This document shows positions 8,331-17,158 of a stretch of DNA of 64,000 nt, piece by piece (position 1 is the stretch's first letter; each line of letters starts with the position of its first letter). The stretch lies in the NCBI GenBank assembly GCA_029856145.1, contig JAHQWK010000004.1, positions 1-64,000 of the forward strand. The letters run 5' to 3'. This DNA comes from Promethearchaeia archaeon. GTDB lineage: Archaea > Asgardarchaeota > Lokiarchaeia > Sigyniarchaeales > SOKP01. The notes under the pieces are model-generated. The model saw only the letters and a program-made list of their open reading frames with translations. It was not told the DNA's origin and did no database searches. The position numbers were made by a program, and so were the translations under genes.

Positions 8331-10487
8331 ATTATCTTAAAAGGTAAAAAAAAAGTTTATGTAATTTTTGGATGTTTAATTCTCTTAATATCTTTATCAA
8401 TAAATCAAGAATGTAAGGGACCCAATAGTAATAAGTCAGGTTTTATTGATCCTGAAAATATTAACAATAATGCAATCAATAATACATCTCCAACTCCTTA
8501 TTGGAATTTCAATGCTACTGGTTATATAAAATGTGTTTCAATGTCTTCCAATGGTAGTTATATTGTTGCTGGAGGTTACAATAATCAAATTTATTTATTT
8601 CATAATTCAAGTTCTACTCCTCTCTGGACTTATCCTGCAATAAATGACATATTAGATATTGCCATATCTTCTGATGGGAATTATATTATTGCTTCTACCT
8701 CACCATATTATCCAACTGGTTCTCGGGCTTATTTCTTTCATAAATCAAGTCCTAACCCCTTATGGACTTTTACCTCTATTACTGATCACATGCGTCATGT
8801 AGCTATTTCTGCGAATGGGAGCTATATTGCTGTTGTTACTGATAGGGTGTATTTATTTGAAAAGTCAAGTTCAACACCACTTTGGATATATGCTGCAGGA
8901 GGATTAGAATCCTTAGCAATTTCTGATGATGGTAACTATATTGTTGCAGGAGGAGGTTACCCTTCAGCTCATGTTTACTTCTTTCATAGATCAAGTTCGA
9001 CTCCTCTATGGATACATGATTCTCCTCAAGTATGGTCTTTAGCAATCTCAAGTGATGGCAATTATATTGTAGCGGGAGATCATGGAGGAGAAGTTAATTT
9101 TTTTCAGAGATCAAGTTCAACACCTATTTGGGAATACACTGCAAGTGATGCTGTATGGTCAGTATCAATCTCAAATGATGGAAAGTACATTGGAGCAGGG
9201 TCTGCAGATGGTAATGTATATTTCTTCGAAAATTCTAATTCAACACCAATATGGAATTACCAAGTTGGAGCACTTGTAAGATCAGCTGAACTTACTGATT
9301 TTGGTGACTATCTCATAGTAGGAAGTGAAGACAATAGTATATATTTTTTCAATACTTTAAAAAATGAACCAATTTGGAAATTTGATACCGCTAATAAGGT
9401 CTTATCTGCTGATATTTCCTCTAAAGGGACATGTTCTGTTGCAGGAAGCTTTGATTATAACGTGTATTATTTTAATAAATTACATGATAATAAGCCACCA
9501 ATTATTACTAACATTACAGTGAGCAAAGATTTGATAGAAGAGGGTGACATTCAATTTATAAGCTGCAAAGTTACTGACAATACTGGAATCCAAAATGTAA
9601 TTGCTAATCTTGAGAATCCTGATGAGAATATTTCATTAGATATAGATCTTTATGACGATGGAACATATGGAGATCTTATACCTAATGATGCAATATTCAC
9701 AAGAAGTTGGAATTCGCTAGGATTTCCGATGAATAATTATTTTGTGGATTTTAAAGCAATTGATAATAGTTCAGTAGGAAATATACAAAGTATTGATAAT
9801 GGTGCTATGTTTACTATACTTGACACTAGAGTTCCAAGAATCAATATAGATTCACCCTCACCAAATTTTTTAAGTGGAATTGTAGCTCCAACTTTTTCTC
9901 TTACTATATATGAGCCAAATATTCTGGCGAAATATTATTCAATTAACGGGAGAGCTAACATTACATTTACTATAGAAAATCAGATTAATCAATCAGAATG
10001 GAATTCTATTGGAAATGGAACTGTTAATATAACTTTCTATGTCATAGATAAGGTAGGACATATGAATTCTAGTGAAATAACTATAAGAAAAGACTCTTAT
10101 GTTCCAGATATTACAATTTTTGCTCCAATACAAGATGAAATATTTGGATTAACTCCTCCTGAGTTCAATATTTCTATTGTTGAGGAAGATCTAAACAAAA
10201 CCTGGTATACACTACAGCGTAGTACAATACAAAACTCATTTACAGGATTTACTGGAATAATTAATCAATATGCTTGGAATAATTTACCTGAAGGGAATAT
10301 TACTATTACATTTTTTGCTCAAGATCGAGCAGGGAATATTGGAACTATAAATGTATCTATTTTAAAGCACATTCCATATATACCCACCCCATATACGCCA
10401 ACAATTTTTGAATACATTACATTTCTGATAATTGGAATTATTGGAGTAATGTCAATAATAATAAAGCATCTATATCGTAAAAATTAA
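8331..10487 (+). CDS. Secreted, membrane-anchored beta-propeller protein; start appears to be ATT
   Basis: The first in-frame ATG is at 8541, but the frame is open from 8331 and the added 70 residues are clearly coding. They form a signal peptide: basic KGKKK, a hydrophobic core VIFGCLILLISLSI, then a polar region. No ATG, GTG or TTG precedes 8541 in frame. A strong GGAGGA at 8320-8325 sits five bases before ATT at 8331, the likeliest start, giving 718 aa. An ATG at 8315 in another frame would need a frameshift in the A-run near 8345. After the signal come about seven WD/PQQ-like propeller blades with repeated SSSTPLW motifs, then about three Ig-like domains. A C-terminal membrane helix (TIFEYITFLIIGIIG) has a basic tail. 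It probably works outside the cell as a binding or adhesion protein. Confidence 0.8.
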   Translation: MILKGKKKVYVIFGCLILLISLSINQECKGPNSNKSGFIDPENINNNAINNTSPTPYWNFNATGYIKCVSMSSNGSYIVAGGYNNQIYLFHNSSSTPLWTYPAINDILDIAISSDGNYIIASTSPYYPTGSRAYFFHKSSPNPLWTFTSITDHMRHVAISANGSYIAVVTDRVYLFEKSSSTPLWIYAAGGLESLAISDDGNYIVAGGGYPSAHVYFFHRSSSTPLWIHDSPQVWSLAISSDGNYIVAGDHGGEVNFFQRSSSTPIWEYTASDAVWSVSISNDGKYIGAGSADGNVYFFENSNSTPIWNYQVGALVRSAELTDFGDYLIVGSEDNSIYFFNTLKNEPIWKFDTANKVLSADISSKGTCSVAGSFDYNVYYFNKLHDNKPPIITNITVSKDLIEEGDIQFISCKVTDNTGIQNVIANLENPDENISLDIDLYDDGTYGDLIPNDAIFTRSWNSLGFPMNNYFVDFKAIDNSSVGNIQSIDNGAMFTILDTRVPRINIDSPSPNFLSGIVAPTFSLTIYEPNILAKYYSINGRANITFTIENQINQSEWNSIGNGTVNITFYVIDKVGHMNSSEITIRKDSYVPDITIFAPIQDEIFGLTPPEFNISIVEEDLNKTWYTLQRSTIQNSFTGFTGIINQYAWNNLPEGNITITFFAQDRAGNIGTINVSILKHIPYIPTPYTPTIFEYITFLIIGIIGVMSIIIKHLYRKN
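8590..9490 (+). repeat. Tandem propeller-blade repeats within the secreted protein gene
   Basis: About seven units of roughly 115-130 bases each encode (I/V)A(I/V)SxDGxYI(V/I)A followed by a Y/F-F-F strand and a SSSTPLW-type motif. The DNA is recognisably repeated, with variants of TCAAGTTC(G/A/T)AC(T/A)CC recurring through the stretch. This suggests expansion by duplication. The seventh blade is more diverged. Confidence 0.7.
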
Positions 10488-10565
10488 TTCTTCTGAAAAT
10501 AAGTTCACTCTTTTACTCTTTTCAAAAATAGTTAAATAACAAAGGAGAATTAATAGAGAATACAG

Positions 10566-10583
10566 TATAGATTGAAATCTATA
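10566..10583. other. Short perfect inverted repeat
   Basis: TATAGATT, two bases, AATCTATA: eight paired bases with almost no loop, so more likely a palindromic binding site than an RNA hairpin. It lies between the propeller gene and the tRNA-Leu gene. No function can be assigned. Confidence 0.3.
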
Positions 10584-10711
10584 CAAGTGCAAATCCAAAA
10601 AAAAATTTATTGAGTTGGGAAATTCTTCATCTTCAGAAATCCCTTACATGTTTTGAAACCTCGAAATATACATTTGAATTTAAAATTTACTCCAGAATAG
10701 AGAAAAGAGTG

Positions 10712-10858
10712 TGGAGAAGGGGAGATTTGAACTCCCGAAGGCCTTTGCCATTGTCCTACTAAGGCTGTTGCCTTTGTATCTGGATCTTAAGTCCAGCACC
10801 TATAGTCTTGACCCATTTTGGCGTAAAATGGCGATTGACCATGCTCGGTAACCTCTCC
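10712..10858 (-). tRNA. tRNA-Leu(UAA) carrying two apparent insertions (introns)
   Basis: Read on the minus strand, GGAGAGG at 10858-10852 pairs with CTTCTCC at the 3' end, followed by discriminator A. The T arm is GGGAG-TTCAAAT-CTCCC. The anticodon arm is CTGGA-CTTAAGA-TCCAG, uninterrupted, with anticodon TAA. At 147 bases it is about 55-60 longer than a class II tRNA. Extra sequence lies in the D arm: after GGTCAA, 27-33 bases containing a 7-bp hairpin CCATTTT/AAAATGG (about 10802-10834). More lies in the variable arm (about 23 bases, 10745-10767). Removing 33 and 23 bases leaves 91 bases with a consensus D loop and a variable stem AAGGC/GCCTT. Exact splice sites are not fixed: both inserts are bounded by short direct repeats (GTCAA, GGCAA). 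An A-rich box A-like stretch lies about 20 bases upstream. Confidence 0.85.
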
Positions 10859-11134
10859 AATGGTAAAAAACTGCTTTTTTTTTTAAGTAAGCAGTAATTC
10901 TAAGCTTTTAAGGGTGACAATAAATCAAAGTTATAATTTCAATTTAAATTTTTTCTTAGAAATAAGAGCATCTAGGATTTGATTTGTATTAATGGTCGGA
11001 TAAGATATACAAAAAAATAAAAAGAAATAAATAAAAGTAAGATATTAAATTAATAACATAAGTATTATTCTATAAAGTCTACAAATAAGTTTTCATAATT
11101 ATCATAAAATCGGTTAATCGAAAGGTATAAGATC

Positions 11135-11512
11135 ATGCCTGTAGGTATTCTTGTAATTCGTTGGGATAATGAGATTGGTCCAATTAATGAAGGTTTTTAT
11201 CCAGGTACTTTAAAGATCACGAATAATTTACTTACACAGGTGTATTCTTCACACAGGTACCAAAGTCTCAAACCTGGCTTCGCAAGCATCGCGCTAAAGA
11301 ATAATAAGGTTGTTTCCTTCTTCTCTGGAGTTGGACAAGACTTTATTTCAGTTGAAAATTATGTAGTCGCCCTTTTACTTCGACGAGATGAAAAACCGGC
11401 TAAATATCGGGAGATATTAAAGACAATTGCAGCTGAAATACTTGAAAAAATACCAGATGATACATTTAAAGAAGTTTTGCCTGGATTGTATGATCAATTA
11501 GCAAAGATCTAA
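11135..11512 (+). CDS. Small longin-like domain protein
   Basis: This 125-aa single-domain protein begins MPVGILVIRWDNEIGP, then has LKPGFASIALKNNKVVSFFSGV and a long C-terminal helix region from about residue 88. The opening strand (a hydrophobic run, then a W/D-x-x-x-GP turn) is typical of longin-like proteins I associate with Asgard genomes. It is probably a cytosolic protein-interaction module; no catalytic motif is visible. AAAGGT lies about eight bases before the ATG. The gene stands alone between the tRNA-Leu gene and a convergent coiled-coil gene. Confidence 0.5.
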   Translation: MPVGILVIRWDNEIGPINEGFYPGTLKITNNLLTQVYSSHRYQSLKPGFASIALKNNKVVSFFSGVGQDFISVENYVVALLLRRDEKPAKYREILKTIAAEILEKIPDDTFKEVLPGLYDQLAKI

Positions 11513-11609
11513 AGCTATTTTCTTTTAATATTTAACTTATATCCAATAATTAAAGGGTCTTTAAGTTAAAAACTATAAAATTAGTACTTAAAAATAATAT
11601 TAAGAAGAT

Positions 11610-12614
11610 TTAAAATTTTTCCATACTTTTTACTACAATTTTCCCTCTATCATCTGTTTTGATAAGGCCAATATTTTCCAGTTGCTGAACATTCTTTTTT
11701 ACTGTAACAATAGGAATACCTAGCGCATTTTTAAGATCTTCTAATGAAATCCCTCCCACTTCTTCTATGATTAAAAAAGTTTTAAAAAGGGGTTCTTTTT
11801 CCATTATTGGTTTTAATTTATCATAATAATTTATTTTATCTATATTATCTTTTTGGAGAGTCTTGAGTTCATTAAGTTGTTTATTTACCTTTTCGACTTC
11901 TTCATTTGCGTCTCGATTTTTATCACTTAATTCTCCTACTTTAGCAATTAATTCATCATATTTTGATCTCATACTTTCAAATCGGGAAGCGAAATCTTTT
12001 GCTTCAGAAGTTTTTTCAGTGGAAATTAACTTACTGTCCATTAAAAAGGTATCAAGCTTATTTCTTTCTTCTTTTAATTCCGTTGTTTCTTTTCTATGTT
12101 TTTCTTCCAATTCTTGGATCATTTTAACTTGTTCTTCCTTAAATTTATCTGTAAATGCTTCTAATTCTTGTACTTTATTTTCCACGTTTTTCATTGCTTC
12201 ATTCTTCAAAATTAATTCAGAATTTTTTTCAGCTAACTCTGCTCTTAAATTCCCCAATGTTTCATATGCTTCTTCTAATTTGCTTTGAGAAGGAATTATT
12301 TGTTTTTTTACTAATTCTAATTCTTTTTGAGATTGAGCAACCTCGCCTTTAGCATATTCTAATTCAAGTTCTTTTTCATTAATAATTTGGCGTTGTGCTC
12401 CAATCAATTCTTTTAATTCAAGTATATCTTCAGGGATATCAGTCATTTTTGAAAGTTTTGTTTTTTGTTGTTCAATAATACCCTCTTGTTCACTGATAAT
12501 ACGTTTTTGTCGTTCTGCTAATGCAGTTAATTTATCGGCCTTTGCTTGTAAATTAGCCATCTCTTTTTCACTGGATTCAATACTATCCAATGTTTTTCTT
12601 AAATCTTTAGGCAT
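11610..12614 (-). CDS. Long coiled-coil protein with a C-terminal winged helix
   Basis: Residues 1 to about 255 of this 334-aa protein are almost continuous heptad coiled coil rich in Glu, Lys, Gln and Leu, with one kink near TDIPED (about residues 58-63). Residues 270-334 form a compact winged helix: LFKTFLIIEEVGGISLEDLKNALGIP, then VKKNVQQLENIGLIKTDDRGK. There are no cysteines, signal peptide or membrane segment. The arrangement suggests a dimeric rod that presents two DNA- or protein-binding heads. It could organise chromatin or a cytoskeletal complex, but no family can be named. It is monocistronic and convergent with the longin-like gene. Confidence 0.7.
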   Translation of the reverse strand: MPKDLRKTLDSIESSEKEMANLQAKADKLTALAERQKRIISEQEGIIEQQKTKLSKMTDIPEDILELKELIGAQRQIINEKELELEYAKGEVAQSQKELELVKKQIIPSQSKLEEAYETLGNLRAELAEKNSELILKNEAMKNVENKVQELEAFTDKFKEEQVKMIQELEEKHRKETTELKEERNKLDTFLMDSKLISTEKTSEAKDFASRFESMRSKYDELIAKVGELSDKNRDANEEVEKVNKQLNELKTLQKDNIDKINYYDKLKPIMEKEPLFKTFLIIEEVGGISLEDLKNALGIPIVTVKKNVQQLENIGLIKTDDRGKIVVKSMEKF

Positions 12615-12835
12615 AGTTAAATTACTCCAAAATTTAATTCAAAATAGATATTTTGTGATACTTTAATAGTTAAAATATTTATTAAATTTTTTAAATAAGA
12701 CTTGTAATTATTAAGAGAGATTAGTTTTAAATAATTTTCGAAATAAAAAGCTCATTTTAATACATAAATCTCTTTATTTTTAATGCCTATTATTATGGAA
12801 ATTAATATATATCGTTAAAGCTTTTAATTAATATT

Positions 12836-14038
12836 ATGGTATTGATAACTCCACTAAAACCATATATACCGGTTAATCCAGAAGAATTCTGCACTAATCC
12901 ATACGATATTATAAGTAAAGAGGAAGAGAATGAGTTAAAGAGAAATTCAAAATCATTAATACATCTTATTTTACCAGATGGAGAAGGTGATGAAATTTAT
13001 CAAAATGCTGCTAAGGCATATAATAATTTTAAAGAAAAAAGAATCATAGAGCAGGAAGAAAGTCCAAGTATATTTATATATCGACAGGAATCAGTAAATT
13101 TTAGTCATCAAGGATTAATAATGGGGGTTGCTCTTCAGGATTATGAAGATGGAAACATAGTAAAACATGAACATACTCGAGAAAAGCCACTTAAAGACCG
13201 TACCAATCATATTGTCTCATCAGACGTTGCAGCTGGTTTAGTTTGGACGGTTTTTCAAGCTAATAAAAAAATAAATACTTTAATTGAAATAATTAAAAAA
13301 AAAGAGTCAAAATTTAACTTCGAGAAATATGGATATCGTCATCTATTATGGCAAGAAACTGATCCTAAAGTAATCCAAAAATTAAAAGGATTATTTAAAA
13401 ATGAAAAGATTTACATTGCAGATGGACATCACAGAGCTGCTAGTGCTGCGGAATACCGTAAAATAAAACTGGAAAAATCAGGTGTGGATAAAAGTACAAA
13501 AGCTCCTTGGCAAAATCTACTATCCTACGTAGCATCAGACGATCAAATATGTATTCTACCATACAACCGTGTTATTAAAAAATTACCTTTAACGGAGAAT
13601 GATTTCTTAAAAAGGATTGAAAGCGATTTTGAAACACTTTCTATGAAGAATGCTTTTAATCCAGAAAAGAAAAATGAAATCGCAATTTGTATAAAAGGCT
13701 CATGGTATAAGCTATTAGTTAAAAATAAAAAATTTAAAACTAAACGAGATAGTCTAGATGTTGCCATTCTTCAAGATAAAATTTTGGAACCTATTCTAAA
13801 CATTAAAGACCCTCGTTCCGATGAGAATATCTTCTTTGTAGGAGGTATACAAGATCCCAAAGAAATGGAGAAATATGTTACAAATGAAGGAAATGATTTA
13901 TTTGTTAATTTATATCCAATAGATATCAGAGATTTGGAATCAATTGCAGATAAAGGTGGTGTAATGCCCCCAAAAAGCACTTGGTTCGATCCAAAAGTTC
14001 TCTCGGGATTAATTTTACACGATTTAGGAGAAAATTAA
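12836..14038 (+). CDS. DUF1015-family protein, in a serine-synthesis context
   Basis: The 400-aa protein matches the DUF1015 family in length and landmarks. It has an N-terminal PYDIIS at about residues 23-28 and IYRQESVNFSHQGLIMGV. A HEHT-x4-LKDR motif lies at about 109-120, and IADGHHRAASAAEYR, the family hallmark, at about 199-213. The histidines and acidic residues look like an active site; there is no signal peptide. From family knowledge, DUF1015 genes are often found beside serA and phosphoserine aminotransferase genes, as here (SerA is 14 bases beyond its end, convergent). A role in the phosphoserine/serine branch, for instance phosphate transfer at serine, is inference. No classical SerB phosphatase is in the window. 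Confidence 0.8.
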   Translation: MVLITPLKPYIPVNPEEFCTNPYDIISKEEENELKRNSKSLIHLILPDGEGDEIYQNAAKAYNNFKEKRIIEQEESPSIFIYRQESVNFSHQGLIMGVALQDYEDGNIVKHEHTREKPLKDRTNHIVSSDVAAGLVWTVFQANKKINTLIEIIKKKESKFNFEKYGYRHLLWQETDPKVIQKLKGLFKNEKIYIADGHHRAASAAEYRKIKLEKSGVDKSTKAPWQNLLSYVASDDQICILPYNRVIKKLPLTENDFLKRIESDFETLSMKNAFNPEKKNEIAICIKGSWYKLLVKNKKFKTKRDSLDVAILQDKILEPILNIKDPRSDENIFFVGGIQDPKEMEKYVTNEGNDLFVNLYPIDIRDLESIADKGGVMPPKSTWFDPKVLSGLILHDLGEN

Positions 14039-14052
14039 AAAAAATTAATTGA

Positions 14053-14985
14053 TTATTTACTTTTTAGAAAATTTGTCATTTTTTCTGCAACCATAGTAGC
14101 CGCAGCTGTTTGGTTTTCAATACTCTGGGAAGCTATGTGTGGAGTAAGCACGAGATTCTCATCCCAGTTAATTATTTCTTGATCTTTTAACGGTTCTTCA
14201 CGATACACATCAAGAGCAGCACCAGCAATATCTTTGTTCTTCAATGCTTTCAATAAAGCTTTATCGTCAATTAAATTACCTCTTGCGGTATTTATCAGAA
14301 TTGCATCTTTTCTCATTAAGTTTATTCGCTCTTCGTTGATTATATTTTCAGTTTGGGGAGAAGAAGGAAGATGTAATGAAACAACTTGGGCGTCTTTTAA
14401 TAAATCTTCAACTGAAGGATAAATTGAGCATCCTATTTCTTTAGCCTCATCAATAGCAACTTGACCTTTACTAAATCTAGAATAGACTCCAACATCCATT
14501 CCTATAGCAATTGCAATTTTTGCTAAATGTTTTGCGATATTTCCAAAACCTAGTAACCCAAGTTTCTTTCCATTTAAAGTATATCCTAAGCATTTATTTT
14601 TATTCCATTGCGATTCGTGGGTTGTACGATCAGCATAGGAAATCTTTCTTGCGAGTGTTAGTATTAATCCCAATGCAAATTCTGCAACTGATACAGCGGG
14701 GGCTTCAGGAGTATTTAAAACCTCTATGTTTAATTCAGCAGCTTTTTTTCGATCTACATTGTCTAAACCAACTCCTGCTCTTCCAATAACTTTAAGATTT
14801 TTTGCGTTTTCTAATACATCGGCAGTCAATTTTGTTCTTGAACGAATTACAATCCCGTCATAATCTCCTATTTCCTGCTTTAGTTCTTCTTTAGAAATTG
14901 TAAACTTTTTAATAACTTCAAATCCATTATCTTCAAATATTTTGATACCCGCATCTTGAAGTTTATCACTAATTAATATTTTCAT
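14053..14985 (-). CDS. serA: D-3-phosphoglycerate dehydrogenase, short form
   Basis: This 310-aa D-2-hydroxyacid dehydrogenase has its NAD-binding motif LGLLGFGNIAKHL at about residues 142-154. Catalytic Arg lies in INTARGNLID, Glu in the YREEPL region and His in LTPHIAS near the C-terminus. The stretch VIGRAGVGLDNVD (about 66-78) and NTPEAPAVSVAE are typical of SerA. It lacks the C-terminal ACT and intervening domains, so serine feedback by the usual route is not expected. It would oxidise 3-phosphoglycerate to phosphohydroxypyruvate in the cytosol. The class V aminotransferase lies upstream on the same strand, 175 bases away, and DUF1015 is convergent. Another 2-hydroxyacid substrate is possible, but the context favours serine synthesis. 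Confidence 0.87.
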   Translation of the reverse strand: MKILISDKLQDAGIKIFEDNGFEVIKKFTISKEELKQEIGDYDGIVIRSRTKLTADVLENAKNLKVIGRAGVGLDNVDRKKAAELNIEVLNTPEAPAVSVAEFALGLILTLARKISYADRTTHESQWNKNKCLGYTLNGKKLGLLGFGNIAKHLAKIAIAIGMDVGVYSRFSKGQVAIDEAKEIGCSIYPSVEDLLKDAQVVSLHLPSSPQTENIINEERINLMRKDAILINTARGNLIDDKALLKALKNKDIAGAALDVYREEPLKDQEIINWDENLVLTPHIASQSIENQTAAATMVAEKMTNFLKSK

Positions 14986-15160
14986 TTATATCACATGGAT
15001 TGGTTTTAATTAAATTGAATACGATTTTTAGTTTTTAAATCTTTAAAGAGTTTTTGTTATTTTATCTATTCCCATTTTCAATTTAAAGACAGTTTTAGTA
15101 AAATTACCAAAAAAATAAAATAGAATTAATTAAAGAATTAAATTATTATATTTTCTGTAT

Positions 15161-16276
15161 TTATTTCAGATCACTTATAATATCTGCTAATACTTTTAAC
15201 ATCTTTTCAAGGTCTTTGATTTGAATTTCACCCATATGACCAATCCGAAATGTTTTATTTACAAGTTGTCCATACCCATTCACAATTCGGTAACCTTTTT
15301 CTAGAAGTAAAGAAACCATTTTTGGAATATCAAGATCTAATGAATTCTTTATTGTAGAAACGGTATTTGACTCATATCCCTTCTCAGGGAACATCTCAAG
15401 ATTGAGATCTTCAGTCCACTTACGTGTGTGTTTTCCAAGTTGTTCATGTCTTTCAAATCTTTTCTCTAAACCTTCTACATTCAGTATGTATTCTAATTGT
15501 GCAGTTAAACCTCTTATTTGGGGTATAGGTGGAGTCGTTGGAGTCTGATATTTAGCGACATGTCTTTTTTTCAATCCAATGAAATCGAAATAAAGACCTC
15601 TATTTTTTACTTGTTCGGCTTTTTCAACTGCTGCATCAGAAATAGAACAGACAGCAAGTCCAGGTGGTAACGCAAAACATTTTTGAACAGAAGCTAAACA
15701 AACATCTATACCTAATTTGTCAACTTCTATTTTCACTCCTGCCATTGAAGAGGTGGCATCTATACATAATAACGCTCCTGAATCTTTAATTATTGGTGCT
15801 ACTTCATCAATTGGATTATAAACTCCGGTAGATGTTTCATTGGCTTGAATGAAAACAACCGCATATTTATCCTTGTTTAAAGCTTCTTGAGCGAATTCTG
15901 GGGTTATTGGATTGCCCCACTCAACTCCTTCTTTAACAGAATTCTTTCCATTGGTCACTCCTATCTCGTACCATCGATCTCCAAAAGCTCCAATTGAGAA
16001 GAATAACCCTTTTTCATCTTCCTTAACTAGATTTCTCACACAAGCTTCCATTATCCCTGTTGCACTTGATGTAAAAATTAAACATTCATTTTTAGTATAT
16101 AATAGCTTCTGAAGGCCTTCCGCAACCAATTGATGCATTTCTGAATAAGGTTTAGATCTATGAGTATCATTAGGTTTTGCCATTTCCTTGAGAACTCTTT
16201 CTGGAACATGAACGGGTCCGGGAGTGAATAACTTCAATTGTGAACCTTTCTCTTTATCAAAATGAATATCAGTCAT
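15161..16276 (-). CDS. Class V PLP aminotransferase, probable phosphoserine or serine/alanine-glyoxylate type
   Basis: This 371-aa protein opens with LFTPGPVHVPERVLKEM, the class V small-aminotransferase start. It has SSATGIMEACVRNL for the PLP phosphate and IDATSSMAGV with the ring-binding Asp. SVQKCFALPPGLAV carries the Schiff-base lysine (about residue 197). A TPTTPPIPQIRGL loop follows, as in the serine-pyruvate/alanine-glyoxylate branch. With SerA downstream it is the best candidate for transaminating phosphohydroxypyruvate to phosphoserine. The branch is known for mixed specificity, so an alanine- or serine-glyoxylate role remains possible. Confidence 0.85.
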   Translation of the reverse strand: MTDIHFDKEKGSQLKLFTPGPVHVPERVLKEMAKPNDTHRSKPYSEMHQLVAEGLQKLLYTKNECLIFTSSATGIMEACVRNLVKEDEKGLFFSIGAFGDRWYEIGVTNGKNSVKEGVEWGNPITPEFAQEALNKDKYAVVFIQANETSTGVYNPIDEVAPIIKDSGALLCIDATSSMAGVKIEVDKLGIDVCLASVQKCFALPPGLAVCSISDAAVEKAEQVKNRGLYFDFIGLKKRHVAKYQTPTTPPIPQIRGLTAQLEYILNVEGLEKRFERHEQLGKHTRKWTEDLNLEMFPEKGYESNTVSTIKNSLDLDIPKMVSLLLEKGYRIVNGYGQLVNKTFRIGHMGEIQIKDLEKMLKVLADIISDLK

Positions 16277-16367
16277 AATTGCTTCAATTTTTTGATTAAT
16301 TAAAATTTTTAGTTCTGATACTTTAAATTAAGTTGTAAGGGGTAATAAATTATTTATTATTTCTTAT

Positions 16368-17021
16368 TTATAATTTGGATAATACTAAGTTTCCATTTCT
16401 ATCTATGTATATTAAGTAATCAGAGATAATATATAAGAAGATTTTAAAATTCCTTATATGCACGATAGATAATCCAAATTCGCTTAAGTATAATGCAGCT
16501 CTACTTAATATATTAAATAAAAATGTGAGAGATAGTGCAACAATATTAAATACAAGATTATTCATTAAATTAGCGAATACTAACAAGGTTATTAGTATAG
16601 TGATGATACCAACAATAATAGTCATTAATCGGTGTTTTTTTGAATAGATATCAATTATAGACCCTTTTATAATACCTGCAAATCCAACAATTATCATTGG
16701 TAATGAAATTAAACCTATTAACACATGAGGAGTAACGTTAGGTTGTATTAATATAAACCATAAAAATAATATTGAAACTATAAGACTAACAATTCCAAAT
16801 AAGAATTTAATCGGATTTCTCTCCCTTGCATTCCTTTTATTAAAAAATTCAATAATCTTTAAAACGCCATAAACTGCTAAAGATACGAAAGGATAGACAA
16901 TTATAGATACAAGCACTTCCAAATGGAAAAAAACAGCAAACAAAACAAAAATAATGACTATTGTAACACTAATATAGTCATCAGCTTTAATTTTATTTTT
17001 GTTTATCAAATCCAGGCTCAT
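16368..17021 (-). CDS. Unidentified polytopic membrane protein
   Basis: This 217-aa, very hydrophobic protein has about six membrane helices. The first two follow a short polar N-terminus (about 17-55), then come two at about 70-95 and 98-120, and two at about 132-175. A short polar C-terminus ends in a strand-like DYLIYIDRNGNLVLSKL. There is no motif I can tie to a family. The C-terminal tail may be a small cytoplasmic domain. It lies on the same strand as its neighbours, with over 90 bases on both sides, so it is probably transcribed alone. Confidence 0.6.
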   Translation of the reverse strand: MSLDLINKNKIKADDYISVTIVIIFVLFAVFFHLEVLVSIIVYPFVSLAVYGVLKIIEFFNKRNARERNPIKFLFGIVSLIVSILFLWFILIQPNVTPHVLIGLISLPMIIVGFAGIIKGSIIDIYSKKHRLMTIIVGIITILITLLVFANLMNNLVFNIVALSLTFLFNILSRAALYLSEFGLSIVHIRNFKIFLYIISDYLIYIDRNGNLVLSKL

Positions 17022-17158
17022 AATTCAGAAATCACACAAATAAATTTATTTCTATAAGTTATATAATGGTTTCTTTTATTTTTAATTATCTCGAATATTT
17101 ATTTTGATAATTCAAAATATCGCGTTTGAATTATTTGATTTGAAAATTAAATTAAGTT

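Noticed and set aside
8541..10487. Shorter version of the propeller gene from ATG 8541
   Set aside because: It would remove a convincing signal peptide and start inside the first propeller blade, so I used the open frame from 8331.
10870..10895. Hairpin-like ACTGCTT/AAGCAGT with a T-run, considered as a terminator
   Set aside because: It lies just upstream of the tRNA-Leu 5' end on the minus strand, where the A-run fits better as its promoter. Neither neighbouring gene ends here.
11863..12288. 141-aa Ser/Phe-rich plus-strand frame
   Set aside because: It is the complement of a Glu/Lys coiled coil, which automatically gives Ser/Phe/Leu-rich antisense frames.
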